This document shows positions 18,038 through 26,860 of a stretch of DNA of 31,317 bases, in pieces (the first letter of the stretch is position 1; every line of letters starts with the position of its first letter). This DNA comes from Lentzea aerocolonigenes (GTDB lineage: Bacteria; Actinomycetota; Actinomycetes; Mycobacteriales; Pseudonocardiaceae). Location: contig NZ_JYJG01000300.1 of NCBI RefSeq assembly GCF_000955955.1, forward strand, positions 1 through 31,317, given 5' to 3'. The translations under genes were made by a program, and so were the position numbers. Under the pieces are notes generated by a model. It did no database searches. It saw only the letters and a program-made list of their open reading frames with translations, and was not told where the DNA came from.

Positions 18038-19120
18038 TTAGCTGGTGGCGTCGATCGTGGCGCTGGCCAGCACGATGTCGCCCGCCGCATCCTCGCGGTA
18101 GATCGCCACCGCCTGCCCGGGAGCCACGCCCTTCAACGGCTCCCGCAACTGGACCCGCAGCTCGCCGTCGACCAGTTCCGCGACCGCAGGTGCCGTGCCG
18201 CCGTGCGCGCGCACCTGCGCAACGCACTCGACCGGCCCGTCCAGCAGCACGTGCGCGATCGGGTCCGACGCCGAAATCCCAGTCACCGCAAGCTTTTCGA
18301 CCGAGCCCACCCGGACGTTGCCCGACACCGGCTCCAGCGCCAGCACGTACCGCGGGCGGCCGTCGGGAGCCGGTCCGTCGATGCCCAGGCCCTTGCGCTG
18401 CCCCACGGTGAACTCGTGCACGCCCGCGTGCCGGCCGAGCACGGCGCCGGTCTCGTCGTCGATCAGGAGCCCGGGCTTGGTGTCCATGCGGCCCGCGAGG
18501 AACTTCTGCGTGTCCCCGTCGGGGATGAAGCAGATGTCGTGCGAGTCCGGCTTCTTCGCCACCGACAGGCCACGCGAAGCCGCCTCGACCCGCACGAGTT
18601 CCTTCGTGGTGTCGCCCAACGGGAACATCGCGTGCGCGAGCTGGTCGGCCGTCAACGAAGCCAGCACATAGGACTGGTCCTTGCCGAGATCGACCGCCCG
18701 GCGCAGCTCCGGACGACCGTCCACGATCGAGAGCTGCGCGTAGTGCCCGGTGCACACCGCGTCGAAGCCCAAAGCGATCGCCTTGTCCAGCAACGCCTCG
18801 AACTTGATCCGCTCGTTGCACCGCAGGCACGGGTTCGGCGTGCGCCCCGCCGCGTACTCCGCGACGAAGTCCTCGACGACCTCCTCGGTGAACCGCTCCG
18901 CGAAGTCCCAGACGTAGAACGGAATCCCCATCAGGTCGGCCGCACGGCGCGCGTCGTGCGCGTCCTCGATCGTGCAGCAGCCGCGGGCTCCGGTGCGCAA
19001 CGTGCCGGGCTTCGCCGACAGAGCCAGGTGGACACCAGTGACGTCGTGTCCCGCTTCGACGGCTCGTGCCGCCGCCACCGCGGAGTCGACACCACCGCTC
19101 ATCGCCGCGAGGACCTTCAC
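18038..19120 (-). CDS. mnmA: tRNA-specific 2-thiouridylase MnmA
   Basis: MnmA activates U34 of Glu, Gln and Lys tRNAs with ATP and inserts sulfur to make 2-thiouridine. The 360-aa protein has the PP-loop SGGVDS (residues 8-13), the catalytic C98 in [10 protein letters not shown], the second redox cysteine C197 in SHDICFIP, and the GHYAQL and [10 protein letters not shown] signatures. The start is GTG 19120, overlapping the stop of the cysteine desulfurase gene as GTGA. The desulfurase next door would supply the persulfide sulfur, the same pairing as trmU/iscS (Rv3024c/Rv3025c) in M. tuberculosis. Confidence 0.97.
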   Translation of the reverse strand: MKVLAAMSGGVDSAVAAARAVEAGHDVTGVHLALSAKPGTLRTGARGCCTIEDAHDARRAADLMGIPFYVWDFAERFTEEVVEDFVAEYAAGRTPNPCLRCNERIKFEALLDKAIALGFDAVCTGHYAQLSIVDGRPELRRAVDLGKDQSYVLASLTADQLAHAMFPLGDTTKELVRVEAASRGLSVAKKPDSHDICFIPDGDTQKFLAGRMDTKPGLLIDDETGAVLGRHAGVHEFTVGQRKGLGIDGPAPDGRPRYVLALEPVSGNVRVGSVEKLAVTGISASDPIAHVLLDGPVECVAQVRAHGGTAPAVAELVDGELRVQLREPLKGVAPGQAVAIYREDAAGDIVLASATIDATS

Positions 19121-20286
19121 TGCTTGACCACCTTCCGGGAACGCCTCATGCCTGCCAGACCTGCCGTACGCGCGCGTTCGACCACCGGACCGATGACCGC
19201 CGCGAGTTTTTCAACGTCCGCGCGGGTCGACGTATGCCCGAGCGAGAAACGCAGAGATCCACGCGCCAGCGCCGGCTCCACGCCCATAGCCAGCAGCACG
19301 TGCGAAGGCTGCGCGACACCGGCCGTGCACGCGGAGCCCGTCGAGCACTCGACACCGCGCGCGTCGAGCAGCATCAGCAGGCTGTCGCCCTCGCAGCCGG
19401 GGAACGTCAGGTGCGCGTTGCCAGGCAGGCGGTCGACCGGGTCGCCGTTGACGATCACGTCCGGCACCACCGCGCGCACCGACGCGATCAGCTCCTCGCG
19501 CAACGCGACGAGCTCGGCGGCGCGCTGTTCCTGCTCGTCCACCGCGATCCGCACCGCGCGCGCCAGGCCGACGATCGACGGCACGTCCAGCGTGCCGGAC
19601 CGGACGTCCCGCTCCTGGCCGCCACCGTGCATCAGCGGCGCGCACTTCACGTCACGAGCCAGCAGCAGCACACCGACGCCGTAAGGGCCGCCGACCTTGT
19701 GCCCGGTCATCGTCAACGCCGAAGCGCCGGAAGCCGCGAAATCGACCGGCACCGCGCCCACGGCCTGCACCGCGTCCGTGTGGAACGGCACACCGCGCTC
19801 AGCACACACGCGCGCGATGTCGTGCACCGGATTGATGGTGCCGACCTCGTTGTTGGCCCACATCGTCGTGACGAGCGCTACGTCGTCGTCCAGGGCGTCA
19901 GCGACCGACGCAGCCGACACCCGGCCGAACCGGTCAGTCGGCAGCCAGGTGACCTCGGCGCCCTGCTGCTCCAGCCACTCGACGGCGTCCAGCACCGCGT
20001 GGTGCTCGACGGCCGACGCCAGGACGCGGCGCTTGCCCGAAGCCCAGTAGATGCCCTTGACCGCGAGGTTGTCGCTCTCCGTGCCGCCACCGGTGAAGAG
20101 CACCTCGGACGGCCGGGCGCCCAGCGCGTCGGCGATCGTCTCGCGGGCCTCCTCGATCGCACGCCGCGCCCGCCTGCCTGAGGTATGCAGCGACGAGGCG
20201 TTGCCCGTGGTGGACAACGCCTCGGTCATCGCCGCGACCGCCTCAGGGTGCATGGGGGTCGTGGCAGCGTGGTCGAGATAAGCCAT
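19117..20286 (-). CDS. iscS: Cysteine desulfurase (NifS/IscS class)
   Basis: A 389-aa fold-type I PLP enzyme that removes sulfur from cysteine to form a protein persulfide and alanine. It has the N-terminal YLDHAATTP, the GGTESDN phosphate loop (residues 67-73), the Schiff-base lysine K197 in [12 protein letters not shown], and the catalytic cysteine C320 in [11 protein letters not shown], the mobile-loop class of NifS/IscS. Its ATG overlaps the preceding MFS stop as TGATG, and it is coupled to mnmA downstream. With no scaffold iscU nearby, its main client here is probably MnmA. Confidence 0.95.
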   Translation of the reverse strand: MAYLDHAATTPMHPEAVAAMTEALSTTGNASSLHTSGRRARRAIEEARETIADALGARPSEVLFTGGGTESDNLAVKGIYWASGKRRVLASAVEHHAVLDAVEWLEQQGAEVTWLPTDRFGRVSAASVADALDDDVALVTTMWANNEVGTINPVHDIARVCAERGVPFHTDAVQAVGAVPVDFAASGASALTMTGHKVGGPYGVGVLLLARDVKCAPLMHGGGQERDVRSGTLDVPSIVGLARAVRIAVDEQEQRAAELVALREELIASVRAVVPDVIVNGDPVDRLPGNAHLTFPGCEGDSLLMLLDARGVECSTGSACTAGVAQPSHVLLAMGVEPALARGSLRFSLGHTSTRADVEKLAAVIGPVVERARTAGLAGMRRSRKVVKQ

Positions 20287-21629
20287 CAGGGCTCAAGGGT
20301 AGCCCGCATGCGTGGTCCGGTCAGAATCGCTCCCACCACGGCCAACGCCGCCATGGACAGGTTCAGCACCACCACGCCCGCGGTCGGTGCGGTGGCCACC
20401 ACCACGACGCCGCCGAGTCCGATCATGGTCGCGGAGAAGAGCATGTCCGAGATCTGCAGCGCCGCCGAGTTGAACCCGCGGTCTTCCTCGGGAGACGCGG
20501 CCATCATCAGCACGCCGACACTCGACGTCGCCATGCCCATGCCGGCACCCGCGATGGCCCACAAGATCATCGTCGCCCAGGCGGGACCCCACGTGGGTGC
20601 GATGAGCGTCACGGACCCGATGCCCGTCGCGACGAACAGGAAGCCGATCCGCACGAGGGTGTAGCGCTCGATCTCGGGGTGCCGCGACGCCCACATCGAC
20701 GCGCTGGCCCAGCCGAGCGCGCTCAACGTCAGCGGCAGGCCTGCCTCGAGCGGCGAGTAGCCGTGCACGACGGTCAGGGTGAGCGGGATGAAGCCCTCGA
20801 CGGCGAAGAACGTGCCCGCGAGCAGGCCGCGCGCCAGGATCGTGACCGGCAGGCCACGCCGGGCGATCAGCGTCCCCTTGGGCAGCAGGATGCGCAGTGC
20901 GGGCGCCAGCAGCAGCAACGCCACCGCGAGCAGCCACCACGTGCGGTGCTGCAACGCCCAGCTCAGGCTCGCCACGCCGACACCGACCGCCACGGCGGCG
21001 AGCGGCAGGTGCTTGCGTTGCGGCGGGGTCGCGTCGTGCGGAGGCAGCTTCTTGAGCACCGGGATGAGCAGCAGGCTGCCGAACACCACGAGCGGCACGA
21101 TCGCGAGGAACACCAGCCGCCAGGAGACGTTCTCGGTCGCCCAGCCCGCGACCGCCGGTCCGACCAGCGACGGCACGACCCACGCCGCCGACAACGCGCC
21201 GAACACCGCGGGACGGTCCTCTTCGGGGTACGCGAGCGCGATCAGCACGTAGATCGCGACGATCAGGAAGCCCGCGCCGAAGCCCTGCAGCACGCGGCCG
21301 ACGAGCAGCACGGTCATCGTCTCGGCCACGCCCGCGACGACCAGGCCGGCGAGGAACAGGGTGACGCCGATCAGCACCGCGGGCTTGGGGCCGCGCTGGT
21401 CGGAGAGTCGTCCGGAGAAGACGGTGGCGATGACGCTCGCCGCGAGGTTCGCGAGGAACGGCCACGCGTAGAGCGCCTCGCCCTTGAGCTCGTGGACCAT
21501 GGTGGGCATCGCCGTGCCGACCCCCATCGCCTCGAAGGCGAGCAGGGTGACCAGCAGGAGGATGCCCGTCGTGGGCCAGCGGCGGTCAGGCGACCAGAGG
21601 CGTGATTGGGCGGGCGCGGTGAGTGTCAC
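20286..21629 (-). CDS. MFS transporter
   Basis: A 447-aa major facilitator protein with about 12 to 14 membrane helices. The loop 2-3 signature is [14 protein letters not shown], and [20 protein letters not shown] recalls the antiporter motif C region of drug-export families. GTG 21629 ([12 protein letters not shown]) is chosen; a TTG at 21644 is possible but badly placed for its GGAG. Either start lies inside the end of the upstream acyltransferase gene, an overlap of 44 to 59 bp. It sits between the lipid acyltransferases and iscS, a place without a transporter in the M. tuberculosis order. Lipid or drug export is inferred only. Confidence 0.85.
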   Translation of the reverse strand: MTLTAPAQSRLWSPDRRWPTTGILLLVTLLAFEAMGVGTAMPTMVHELKGEALYAWPFLANLAASVIATVFSGRLSDQRGPKPAVLIGVTLFLAGLVVAGVAETMTVLLVGRVLQGFGAGFLIVAIYVLIALAYPEEDRPAVFGALSAAWVVPSLVGPAVAGWATENVSWRLVFLAIVPLVVFGSLLLIPVLKKLPPHDATPPQRKHLPLAAVAVGVGVASLSWALQHRTWWLLAVALLLLAPALRILLPKGTLIARRGLPVTILARGLLAGTFFAVEGFIPLTLTVVHGYSPLEAGLPLTLSALGWASASMWASRHPEIERYTLVRIGFLFVATGIGSVTLIAPTWGPAWATMILWAIAGAGMGMATSSVGVLMMAASPEEDRGFNSAALQISDMLFSATMIGLGGVVVVATAPTAGVVVLNLSMAALAVVGAILTGPRMRATLEP

Positions 21630-22458
21630 CTGTAGATGGTGCAATCTCCAGTTCGGTCGAGGTCAAGCGGTTTGATTGCTCTTCGGCAAGTTTCGCCAGT
21701 TCCCTGCGGTTCTCCGCGCGGCCGGGAGCGATCTCGTCGAGCACGTGCACCTCGACGACCAGCCCCTTGACCTTCAGCACGCGGCGGATCGAGTCGACGA
21801 GCGTGTCGCTGCCGATGAACGCCGGCTGGGTGGAGACGTGCTCGCCGATCCGGTAGCGCAGCACGATCGGCCGCACCGGCACACCGGCGTCGAGCGCGGC
21901 CTGGAACAGCGCCGGCTTGTAGTGCCCCGACGCCAGCCCGCACCACGTCGTGCCCTCGGCGTGGATGCCGACCGCGCTGCCGTTGCGCAGCGTGCTCGCC
22001 AGTTCGTGCACCGTCCGCGGCAGGTCACGCAGCTTCTCGCGGTCGAGGTAGACCGTCCCGGCCGCCGTGATGATCCTGCCCAGGACCGGCCAGCTCTTGA
22101 TGTCCTTCTTGGCCACGATCTTGATCGGCTGCACCGCGTCGATCGCGAGTTCGTCCAGCCACGACACGTGGTTGCTGGCGACCAGCACGCCGCGCTTCGG
22201 GATCTCCTGGAACTTCCTGGCGCCGTGGACTTCGAGTTTCACACCGAACGCCCGCAGAACGGCGTGGAACCACAGCCGGATGGTGCTCTCCCGCTGTTTG
22301 CCCGGCAGCAGGAGCGCGAGCGCGACGGTGACGCCGCAGAGGAGGGCCGTGACGGCCGTGACCGCACGCCAGACCTGCCGCAGCTTGCCGACCTCCGCCG
22401 GCGTGCCGCCGACGCACCCGTCACCGCAGGGCGACGCCGGCATCCAGGCGTGACTCAT
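21586..22458 (-). CDS. PlsC/OlsA-like 1-acyl-glycerophosphate or lyso-aminolipid O-acyltransferase
   Basis: A 290-aa membrane-associated acyltransferase. The catalytic HxxxxD is H97-D102 (SNHVSWLDE), and the acceptor-binding EGTTW is at 168-172, preceded by FPEG-type context IHAEG. One N-terminal membrane helix (VTALLCGVTVALALLLPG) is present. The ATG at 22458 overlaps the stop of the OlsB-like gene as ATGA. Pairing of an OlsB-like N-acyltransferase with a PlsC-type O-acyltransferase is the arrangement used for ornithine lipids (OlsB then OlsA), so lyso-ornithine lipid or another lyso-aminolipid is a likely acceptor; phosphatidic acid synthesis is the alternative. It corresponds to Rv3026c. 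Confidence 0.85.
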   Translation of the reverse strand: MSHAWMPASPCGDGCVGGTPAEVGKLRQVWRAVTAVTALLCGVTVALALLLPGKQRESTIRLWFHAVLRAFGVKLEVHGARKFQEIPKRGVLVASNHVSWLDELAIDAVQPIKIVAKKDIKSWPVLGRIITAAGTVYLDREKLRDLPRTVHELASTLRNGSAVGIHAEGTTWCGLASGHYKPALFQAALDAGVPVRPIVLRYRIGEHVSTQPAFIGSDTLVDSIRRVLKVKGLVVEVHVLDEIAPGRAENRRELAKLAEEQSNRLTSTELEIAPSTGDTHRARPITPLVA

Positions 22459-23228
22459 GCCGTCTCCCCTAGGAAGAACTTGAGGTAGCGCTGGTCGATG
22501 TGGTCCATGCCGAGCAGGATGAAGAGGTCGGCGACGCCGAAGTCCGGGTCGAGCGCGGGCCGTCCGCAGATCCAGGCGCCGAGCCGCAGGTAGCCCTTCA
22601 GCAGCGGCGGCATCACGGTCTTGGCCGGCCGCGCGATCTGGTCGACTTCCCACGGGTTGTGCGGCGTGACGCGGTACTGCTCTGGCGCGTAGTGCTTGGC
22701 CTGCACGATGTCCCAGACCCCGGCCGCGAGGCTGCCACCGTCCTGCAGCGGAATGCTCGCGCACCCGACCAGCCACTTGTGACCGCTCAGCAGCATGTAC
22801 CGCGCGATGCCCGCCCACACGAGGCTGACGACGGCCCCGTTGCGGTGGTCGGGGTGCACGCAGGAGCGTCCGGTCTCGACCGTGGTGTGCCGGATGCCGT
22901 TCAGGTTGCCGAGGTCGAACTCACCGTCGCTGTAGAGCCGCCCGGCTTCCTTCGCCCGCTCCGGCGGCAGCATGCGGTAGCCGCCGACGATCTCGCCCGT
23001 GCGGTCGTCGCGCACCACCAGGTGGTCGCAGTGCTGGTCGAACTCGTCGACGTCGTGGCCGGGCACGCTGGTGTGCAGCGTCGCCCCCATCTCACCGGCG
23101 AACACCTCGTAGCGCAGTCTCTGCGCGGCGACGACTTCTTCGCTGTCACGGGCGACGAGGAGGGAGTAGCGGGGAGCGTCCTCGTCCTGCTGGACGGGGG
23201 TGCTGACAAGCAGTTCCGGCTGCGTCAT
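22455..23228 (-). CDS. OlsB-like GNAT N-acyltransferase
   Basis: A 257-aa protein of the Acetyltransf_5/OlsB family, which transfers a 3-hydroxyacyl chain from acyl-ACP to the alpha-amine of ornithine or a related amino acid. Features are RYSLLVARDSEEVVAAQRLR, the conserved LRYEVFAGEMGA, DEFDQHCDHLVV, VGGYRMLPPE, and the ETGRSCVHPDHRNGAVVSLV acyl-CoA/ACP-type loop (residues about 117-136). LKGYLRLGAWICGRPALDPD followed by the C-terminal DYRFL-type block is typical. It matches Rv3027c by position. It begins a run of overlapping genes down to mnmA. Confidence 0.85.
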   Translation of the reverse strand: MTQPELLVSTPVQQDEDAPRYSLLVARDSEEVVAAQRLRYEVFAGEMGATLHTSVPGHDVDEFDQHCDHLVVRDDRTGEIVGGYRMLPPERAKEAGRLYSDGEFDLGNLNGIRHTTVETGRSCVHPDHRNGAVVSLVWAGIARYMLLSGHKWLVGCASIPLQDGGSLAAGVWDIVQAKHYAPEQYRVTPHNPWEVDQIARPAKTVMPPLLKGYLRLGAWICGRPALDPDFGVADLFILLGMDHIDQRYLKFFLGETA

Positions 23229-23341
23229 GCGAACCAGGGTGAAGCCGGGTTGGCGAATGACAGCAGGTCAGAACGATGACGCCTCAGTGGCAGTCGGGTT
23301 AACCCCCGGTGGTCTGATCTCCCGGGTGGGTGATCTGCGGC

Positions 23342-23761
23342 TCAGGCGAGATCTCCGCCGAGCACCGGGCGGAACCGCTCGGGGCCGGAGATGAACACCT
23401 CGCGCATGCCCTCGGCGAGGCTCACCACAGCGTCGGGTTCGAGCTCCAGCCGCAGCTCCACCACCGGTCCGGCCAGCTCCAGCTGCTTGACCGCCCGGTC
23501 GCTGAACTCCAGCGTCACCACGCCGTCCGCGAGATCCGCCCGCCGCACACCGCCGTAGCTCGTGCAGTGGGTCTCGTCGACCACGCAGTACGAGGCCATC
23601 TCGTCCGGGTCGTCCTCGTCGTCGTCCGCCGCGGTGATCAGGAGCTGCCGACCGGCGCCGTCGGGCTGCTCGGCCACCGCGACGGTGAACAAGTCCTCGT
23701 CCAGGTAGTTGTCGTCCGCGTCCACGTGGTGCGTGCGCACCGTGAATCCTGACTTGATCAC
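23342..23761 (-). CDS. Imm10-like immunity family protein
   Basis: A 139-aa acidic protein from GTG 23761. The layout [13 protein letters not shown] at the start, then [20 protein letters not shown] (residues 56-75), then [12 protein letters not shown] and a closing beta hairpin, resembles the Imm10 family of polymorphic-toxin immunity proteins. No toxin gene is adjacent; the neighbours are etfA and the acyltransferase operon. It may be an orphan immunity gene or a domesticated member with another role. An extension to 23821 would run into the etfA terminator and is rejected. Confidence 0.65.
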   Translation of the reverse strand: MIKSGFTVRTHHVDADDNYLDEDLFTVAVAEQPDGAGRQLLITAADDDEDDPDEMASYCVVDETHCTSYGGVRRADLADGVVTLEFSDRAVKQLELAGPVVELRLELEPDAVVSLAEGMREVFISGPERFRPVLGGDLA

Positions 23762-23785
23762 CGGAGCATTCTGCCCTGCGGACGC

Positions 23786-23819
23786 GAACGGCCGCCCCAC
23801 CGAGGCGGGACGGCCGTTC
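23786..23819. terminator. Hairpin terminator after etfA
   Basis: GAACGGCCG (23786-23794) and CGGCCGTTC (23811-23819) pair perfectly, with CCC/GGG extending the stem inside. It starts 13 bp beyond the etfA stop on the minus strand and separates etfBA from the Imm10-like gene. Confidence 0.65.
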
Positions 23820-23832
23820 ATGAGCGGAGTGC

Positions 23833-24786
23833 TCAGCCCTTGCGCTTCTTGACCTCTTCGGTCAGCTGCGGCGCGACGTTGAACAGGTCGCCCACCACGC
23901 CGAAGTCGGCGATCTCGAAGATCGGCGCCTCTGGGTCCTTGTTGACCGCGACGATCGTCTTCGAGGTCTGCATGCCCGCGCGGTGCTGGATCGCACCGGA
24001 GATGCCCAGCGCCACGTACAGCTGCGGCGAGACCGTCTTACCGGTCTGGCCCACCTGGAACTGGTGCGGGTAGTAGCCGGAGTCGACCGCGGCGCGCGAG
24101 GCACCGACGGCGGCGCCCAGCGAGTCGGCGAGCTCCTCGACGACCGAGAACTTCTCGGCCGAGCCGACGCCGCGGCCACCGGAGACGACGACCGAGGCCT
24201 CGGTCAGCTCCGGGCGGTCGCCACCGACGACGGCCTCGCGGGAGGTGACGCGGGCGGACTTGGCGGCGTCCACCGAGACGGAGACCGACTCGTCCAGCAC
24301 GGCGTCCGCGGCCGACTCCTCGGCCTCGACGCCGCCGGGGCGGACGGTGATGACCGGGGTGCCGGTGCTGACCTTCGACTTGACGACGAACGCGCCACCG
24401 AAGATGGACTGCACGCCGGTGCCGTCGGCTTCGACGTCGACGACGTCCACGAGCAGACCACCACCGAGACGGACGGCGAGGCGGCCAGCGACCTCCTTGC
24501 CCTCGACGGTCGCGGAGACGAGCACCGCGGACGCGTTCGGGGCGAGTGCCGCGAGGGCGTCGACCTTCGGGGTCACCAGGAAGCTGGCCGCGTCGTCGGA
24601 CTCGACGGCGTAGACCTTGGCGGCGCCGAAGCGACCCAGCGACTCGCGGATCTTCGACGCGGTGCCGGGCGCGCCCACGACCACGGCGGCCGGGGTGCCC
24701 AGGCGGCGCGCGGCGGTGAGCAGCTCGTAGCTGACCTTCTTGACCTCGCCGTCGACGTGGTCGACCAGAACCAGAACTTCAGACAT
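23833..24786 (-). CDS. etfA: Electron transfer flavoprotein subunit alpha
   Basis: A 317-aa ETF alpha (FixB-type) subunit that, with the beta subunit, carries electrons from acyl-CoA and other dehydrogenases to the quinone pool. The N-terminal domain opens [20 protein letters not shown]. The C-terminal FAD-binding region shows [20 protein letters not shown] and then [20 protein letters not shown], ending in [14 protein letters not shown]. The ATG at 24786 has GGGAGGGGA just upstream. It lies 13 bp after etfB in one operon. The length nearly equals M. tuberculosis FixB. Confidence 0.96.
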   Translation of the reverse strand: MSEVLVLVDHVDGEVKKVSYELLTAARRLGTPAAVVVGAPGTASKIRESLGRFGAAKVYAVESDDAASFLVTPKVDALAALAPNASAVLVSATVEGKEVAGRLAVRLGGGLLVDVVDVEADGTGVQSIFGGAFVVKSKVSTGTPVITVRPGGVEAEESAADAVLDESVSVSVDAAKSARVTSREAVVGGDRPELTEASVVVSGGRGVGSAEKFSVVEELADSLGAAVGASRAAVDSGYYPHQFQVGQTGKTVSPQLYVALGISGAIQHRAGMQTSKTIVAVNKDPEAPIFEIADFGVVGDLFNVAPQLTEEVKKRKG

Positions 24787-24799
24787 GATTTCCCCTCCC

Positions 24800-25582
24800 T
24801 CAGATGAGCTTCTGGCCGACGAGGAACTCGGCGATCTTGGATCCGCCGTCGCCACCGTCTTCGACGCGCTCACCGGCGCCACGCGGCGGCTTCGGGGCCG
24901 CCTCCAGCACCTGGGTCCACGCACCGGACAGGCCGACCTCGGACGCGTCGATGCCCAGGTCCGCCACGGTGACCGTGGAGACGGGCTTCTTCTTCGCGGC
25001 CATGATGCCCTTGAAGGACGGGTAACGCGGCTCGTTGATCTTCTCCGTCACGGAGACGACGGCCGGGAGCGTGGCCTCGAGGAACGCGACGCCCTCGTCG
25101 GTCTCGCGCTCGCCCTTGATCGTCGTGCCTTCGACGGTGACCTTGCGCAGCTGCGTGACCTGCGGCAGGCCGAGCAGCTCGGCGAGGATGGCCGGAACAG
25201 CGCCCGCGCGGCCGTCGGTCGCCTCGTTGCCCGCGATGACCAGGTCGACGTTCTCGACCGTGCCGATCGCCTTCGCGAGGACCTTCGCCGTCGCCAGCAC
25301 GTCCGAGCCGTGCAGCGCCTCGTCGCTCACGTGGATCGCCTTGTCGGCACCCATCGACAGCGCCTTGCGGATGGCGTCCGTCGCGCGGTCGGGACCCATC
25401 GCGATGACAGTCACCTCACCGCCGTGGGCCTCCTGCAGCTGCAGGGCCTCTTCGACGGCGCGCTCGTTGATCTCGTCGAGCACGGCATCCGCGGACTCGC
25501 GGTCAAGGGTGTGGTCGGCGTCGGTGAGCTTGCGCTCGGACCAGGTGTCAGGCACCTGCTTGACCAGGACAACAATGTTCAT
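24800..25582 (-). CDS. etfB: Electron transfer flavoprotein subunit beta
   Basis: A 260-aa ETF beta (FixA-type) subunit. It begins NIVVLVKQVPDTWSERKL and contains the family signature region VEEALQLQEAHGGEVTVIAM, the AMP-site segment LVIAGNEATDGRAGAVPAIL, and LPAVVSVTEKINEPRYPSFK. It forms the heterodimer with EtfA encoded 13 bp downstream. The ATG at 25582 has GGAGG and GAGGA upstream. A putative promoter (TGAACA at 25654-25659, 17-bp spacer, TAGAGT at 25631-25636, minus strand) lies in the 217-bp gap shared with degV-1. Confidence 0.96.
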   Translation of the reverse strand: MNIVVLVKQVPDTWSERKLTDADHTLDRESADAVLDEINERAVEEALQLQEAHGGEVTVIAMGPDRATDAIRKALSMGADKAIHVSDEALHGSDVLATAKVLAKAIGTVENVDLVIAGNEATDGRAGAVPAILAELLGLPQVTQLRKVTVEGTTIKGERETDEGVAFLEATLPAVVSVTEKINEPRYPSFKGIMAAKKKPVSTVTVADLGIDASEVGLSGAWTQVLEAAPKPPRGAGERVEDGGDGGSKIAEFLVGQKLI

Positions 25583-25630
25583 AGGTCCTCTTCGACCTCC
25601 TGCGGACGGGCGGCGACGCTTACGCGGAGG

Positions 25631-25659
25631 ACTCTAGGGATTGCGCCGCCGGGTGTTCA
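25631..25659 (-). promoter_or_regulatory. Putative promoter of etfBA
   Basis: On the minus strand, TGAACA (25654-25659) and TAGAGT (25631-25636) are spaced by 17 bp. The -10 fits TAnnnT; the -35 matches TTGACA at four of six positions. Confidence 0.4.
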
Positions 25660-25730
25660 CGACCCTGCCATCTATCCGGATGTTACCCATCAGTAGCACC
25701 CCTGCAAACGGCAGCAAGCACCCCGCAAGC

Positions 25731-25744
25731 GTGACAGTTGTCAC
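25731..25744. promoter_or_regulatory. Crp-like palindrome between etfB and degV-1
   Basis: GTGACAGTTGTCAC is a perfect 6-2-6 palindrome and fits GTGA-N6-TCAC, the core of Crp sites. Its centre is about 62 bp upstream of the likely degV-1 transcription start, a classical activator position. The identification is by pattern only. Confidence 0.4.
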
Positions 25745-25785
25745 CCGTTGACGACACCTTTTGAGACTTAACCCATTCGGGGGAC

Positions 25786-25791
25786 TACGCT
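25786..25791 (+). promoter_or_regulatory. Putative -10 box of degV-1 (leaderless)
   Basis: TACGCT ends 8 nt before the ATG at 25800. TTGAGA at 25761-25766 is a possible -35 with a long 19-bp spacer. No Shine-Dalgarno sequence is visible. Confidence 0.4.
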
Positions 25792-25799
25792 GCCGGGCC

Positions 25800-26642
25800 A
25801 TGTACCGGCGAGTAGCTGTTGTGACCGACTCCACGGCCTGTCTCCCGGCGCAGCTGACTGATCAACTCGGCATCGAGGTGGTCCAGATCCAGGTCCGGAT
25901 CGGTGACCACACGGATGACGAGTCCCGCATCCCGGTCCCCGACCTGGTCTCGGCCATGCGTTCGAACGTGCCGGTGGCGACGATTCCGCCCGACCCCGGC
26001 GCGTTCTTCTGGACGTACAACGAACTGGCCGCGCAGGGAGTCCGCTCGATCGTGTCCGTGCACGTGTCGGGCGGGTTGTCCGCGACCGTCGAGGCAGCCC
26101 GCACCGCGGCCGCCCAGGTCCGCGTGCCTGTGCACGTCGTCGACACCCACACCTGCGGGATGAGCATCGGCTACGCCGTCCAGGCCGCCGGCAAGATCGC
26201 TGAAGCGGGCGGCACCGTCGAGAGAGTTCTCGCGACCGCCCAGCGCCGCTACGACAGATCCACCGAACTGATCTACGTCGACACGCTCGAGTACCTGCGG
26301 CGCGGCGGCCGCATCGGTGCCGCGGCGGCGCTGGTCGGCGGCGTGCTGTCGATGAAGCCGCTGCTGACCATGGCCGACTCCCAGATCACCCCGCTGGACA
26401 AGGTGATGGGCGCCGACCGCGCGCTGAACCGGATGCTGGACATCGCGATCAAGCGCGCGGGCACCGACACCGTGGACGTCGCCGTCGAGCACTTCGACGC
26501 CGAGGAGAAGGCCACGCGACTCCTGCGCAACCTCCGGCGCCGCGTGCCGAACGTCCGCCAGTTCATGTTGACGCAGGTCAGCTCGGCGATCGGGGCCCAC
26601 GTGGGCCCCGGTGCGCTGGGCATCACCGTTTCGCCGGTCTGA
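25800..26642 (+). CDS. DegV family fatty-acid-binding protein (DegV-1)
   Basis: A 280-aa DegV protein; members bind one fatty acid, and the FakB members present it to a fatty acid kinase. It begins YRRVAVVTDSTACLPAQL, has VATIPPDPGAFFWTYNEL at the lipid head-group loop, VHVSGGLSATVEAA at the second binding loop, LIYVDTLEYLRRGGRI and the C-terminal TQVSSAIGAHVGPGALGI. The usual T-S/T-Q-P head-group motif is T-I-P-P here, which may alter ligand binding. The ATG at 25800 lacks a ribosome-binding site and follows a -10-like hexamer. A paralogue of identical length lies at 30438. No fakA-like kinase gene is in the window. Confidence 0.93.
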   Translation: MYRRVAVVTDSTACLPAQLTDQLGIEVVQIQVRIGDHTDDESRIPVPDLVSAMRSNVPVATIPPDPGAFFWTYNELAAQGVRSIVSVHVSGGLSATVEAARTAAAQVRVPVHVVDTHTCGMSIGYAVQAAGKIAEAGGTVERVLATAQRRYDRSTELIYVDTLEYLRRGGRIGAAAALVGGVLSMKPLLTMADSQITPLDKVMGADRALNRMLDIAIKRAGTDTVDVAVEHFDAEEKATRLLRNLRRRVPNVRQFMLTQVSSAIGAHVGPGALGITVSPV

Positions 26643-26710
26643 GTTTCGGGGAACTCCAGGGCCCGTGCCGTTCGTTATCCGGACGTAACGGACACCTGGA
26701 GGGACCTCAG

Positions 26711-26860
26711 ATGGCTTCGTTCATGGACAAGATCACCAGGTTCCTGCGCAGCCCGCAGGGTCAGCGGCTACAGGCCAAGGCACGGCAGGCCGCCCAGGAC
26801 CCCCGCCGGCGCGCGCAGGCCGAACAGCTGCTCCGCAAGTTCCGCGGCAAGAAGCACTAG
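26711..26860 (+). CDS. Small basic protein, 49 aa
   Basis: A short ORF with a strong Shine-Dalgarno GGAGGG (26698-26703) 7 nt before the ATG. The product (MASFMDKITRFLRSPQGQRL at its start) is a single amphipathic, Arg/Lys/Gln-rich helix ending RKFRGKKH. I have seen similar short actinobacterial proteins but know no function; the charge suggests binding to nucleic acid or acidic membrane. It lies 68 bp after degV-1 on the same strand and its stop codon directly abuts the convergent ICL-family stop. Confidence 0.75.
   Translation: MASFMDKITRFLRSPQGQRLQAKARQAAQDPRRRAQAEQLLRKFRGKKH

Noticed and set aside
23281..23341. Possible regulatory palindrome GGTTAACC near 23298 between the OlsB-like and Imm10-like genes
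   Set aside because: It is short, not positioned relative to any visible promoter, and matches no operator I know.
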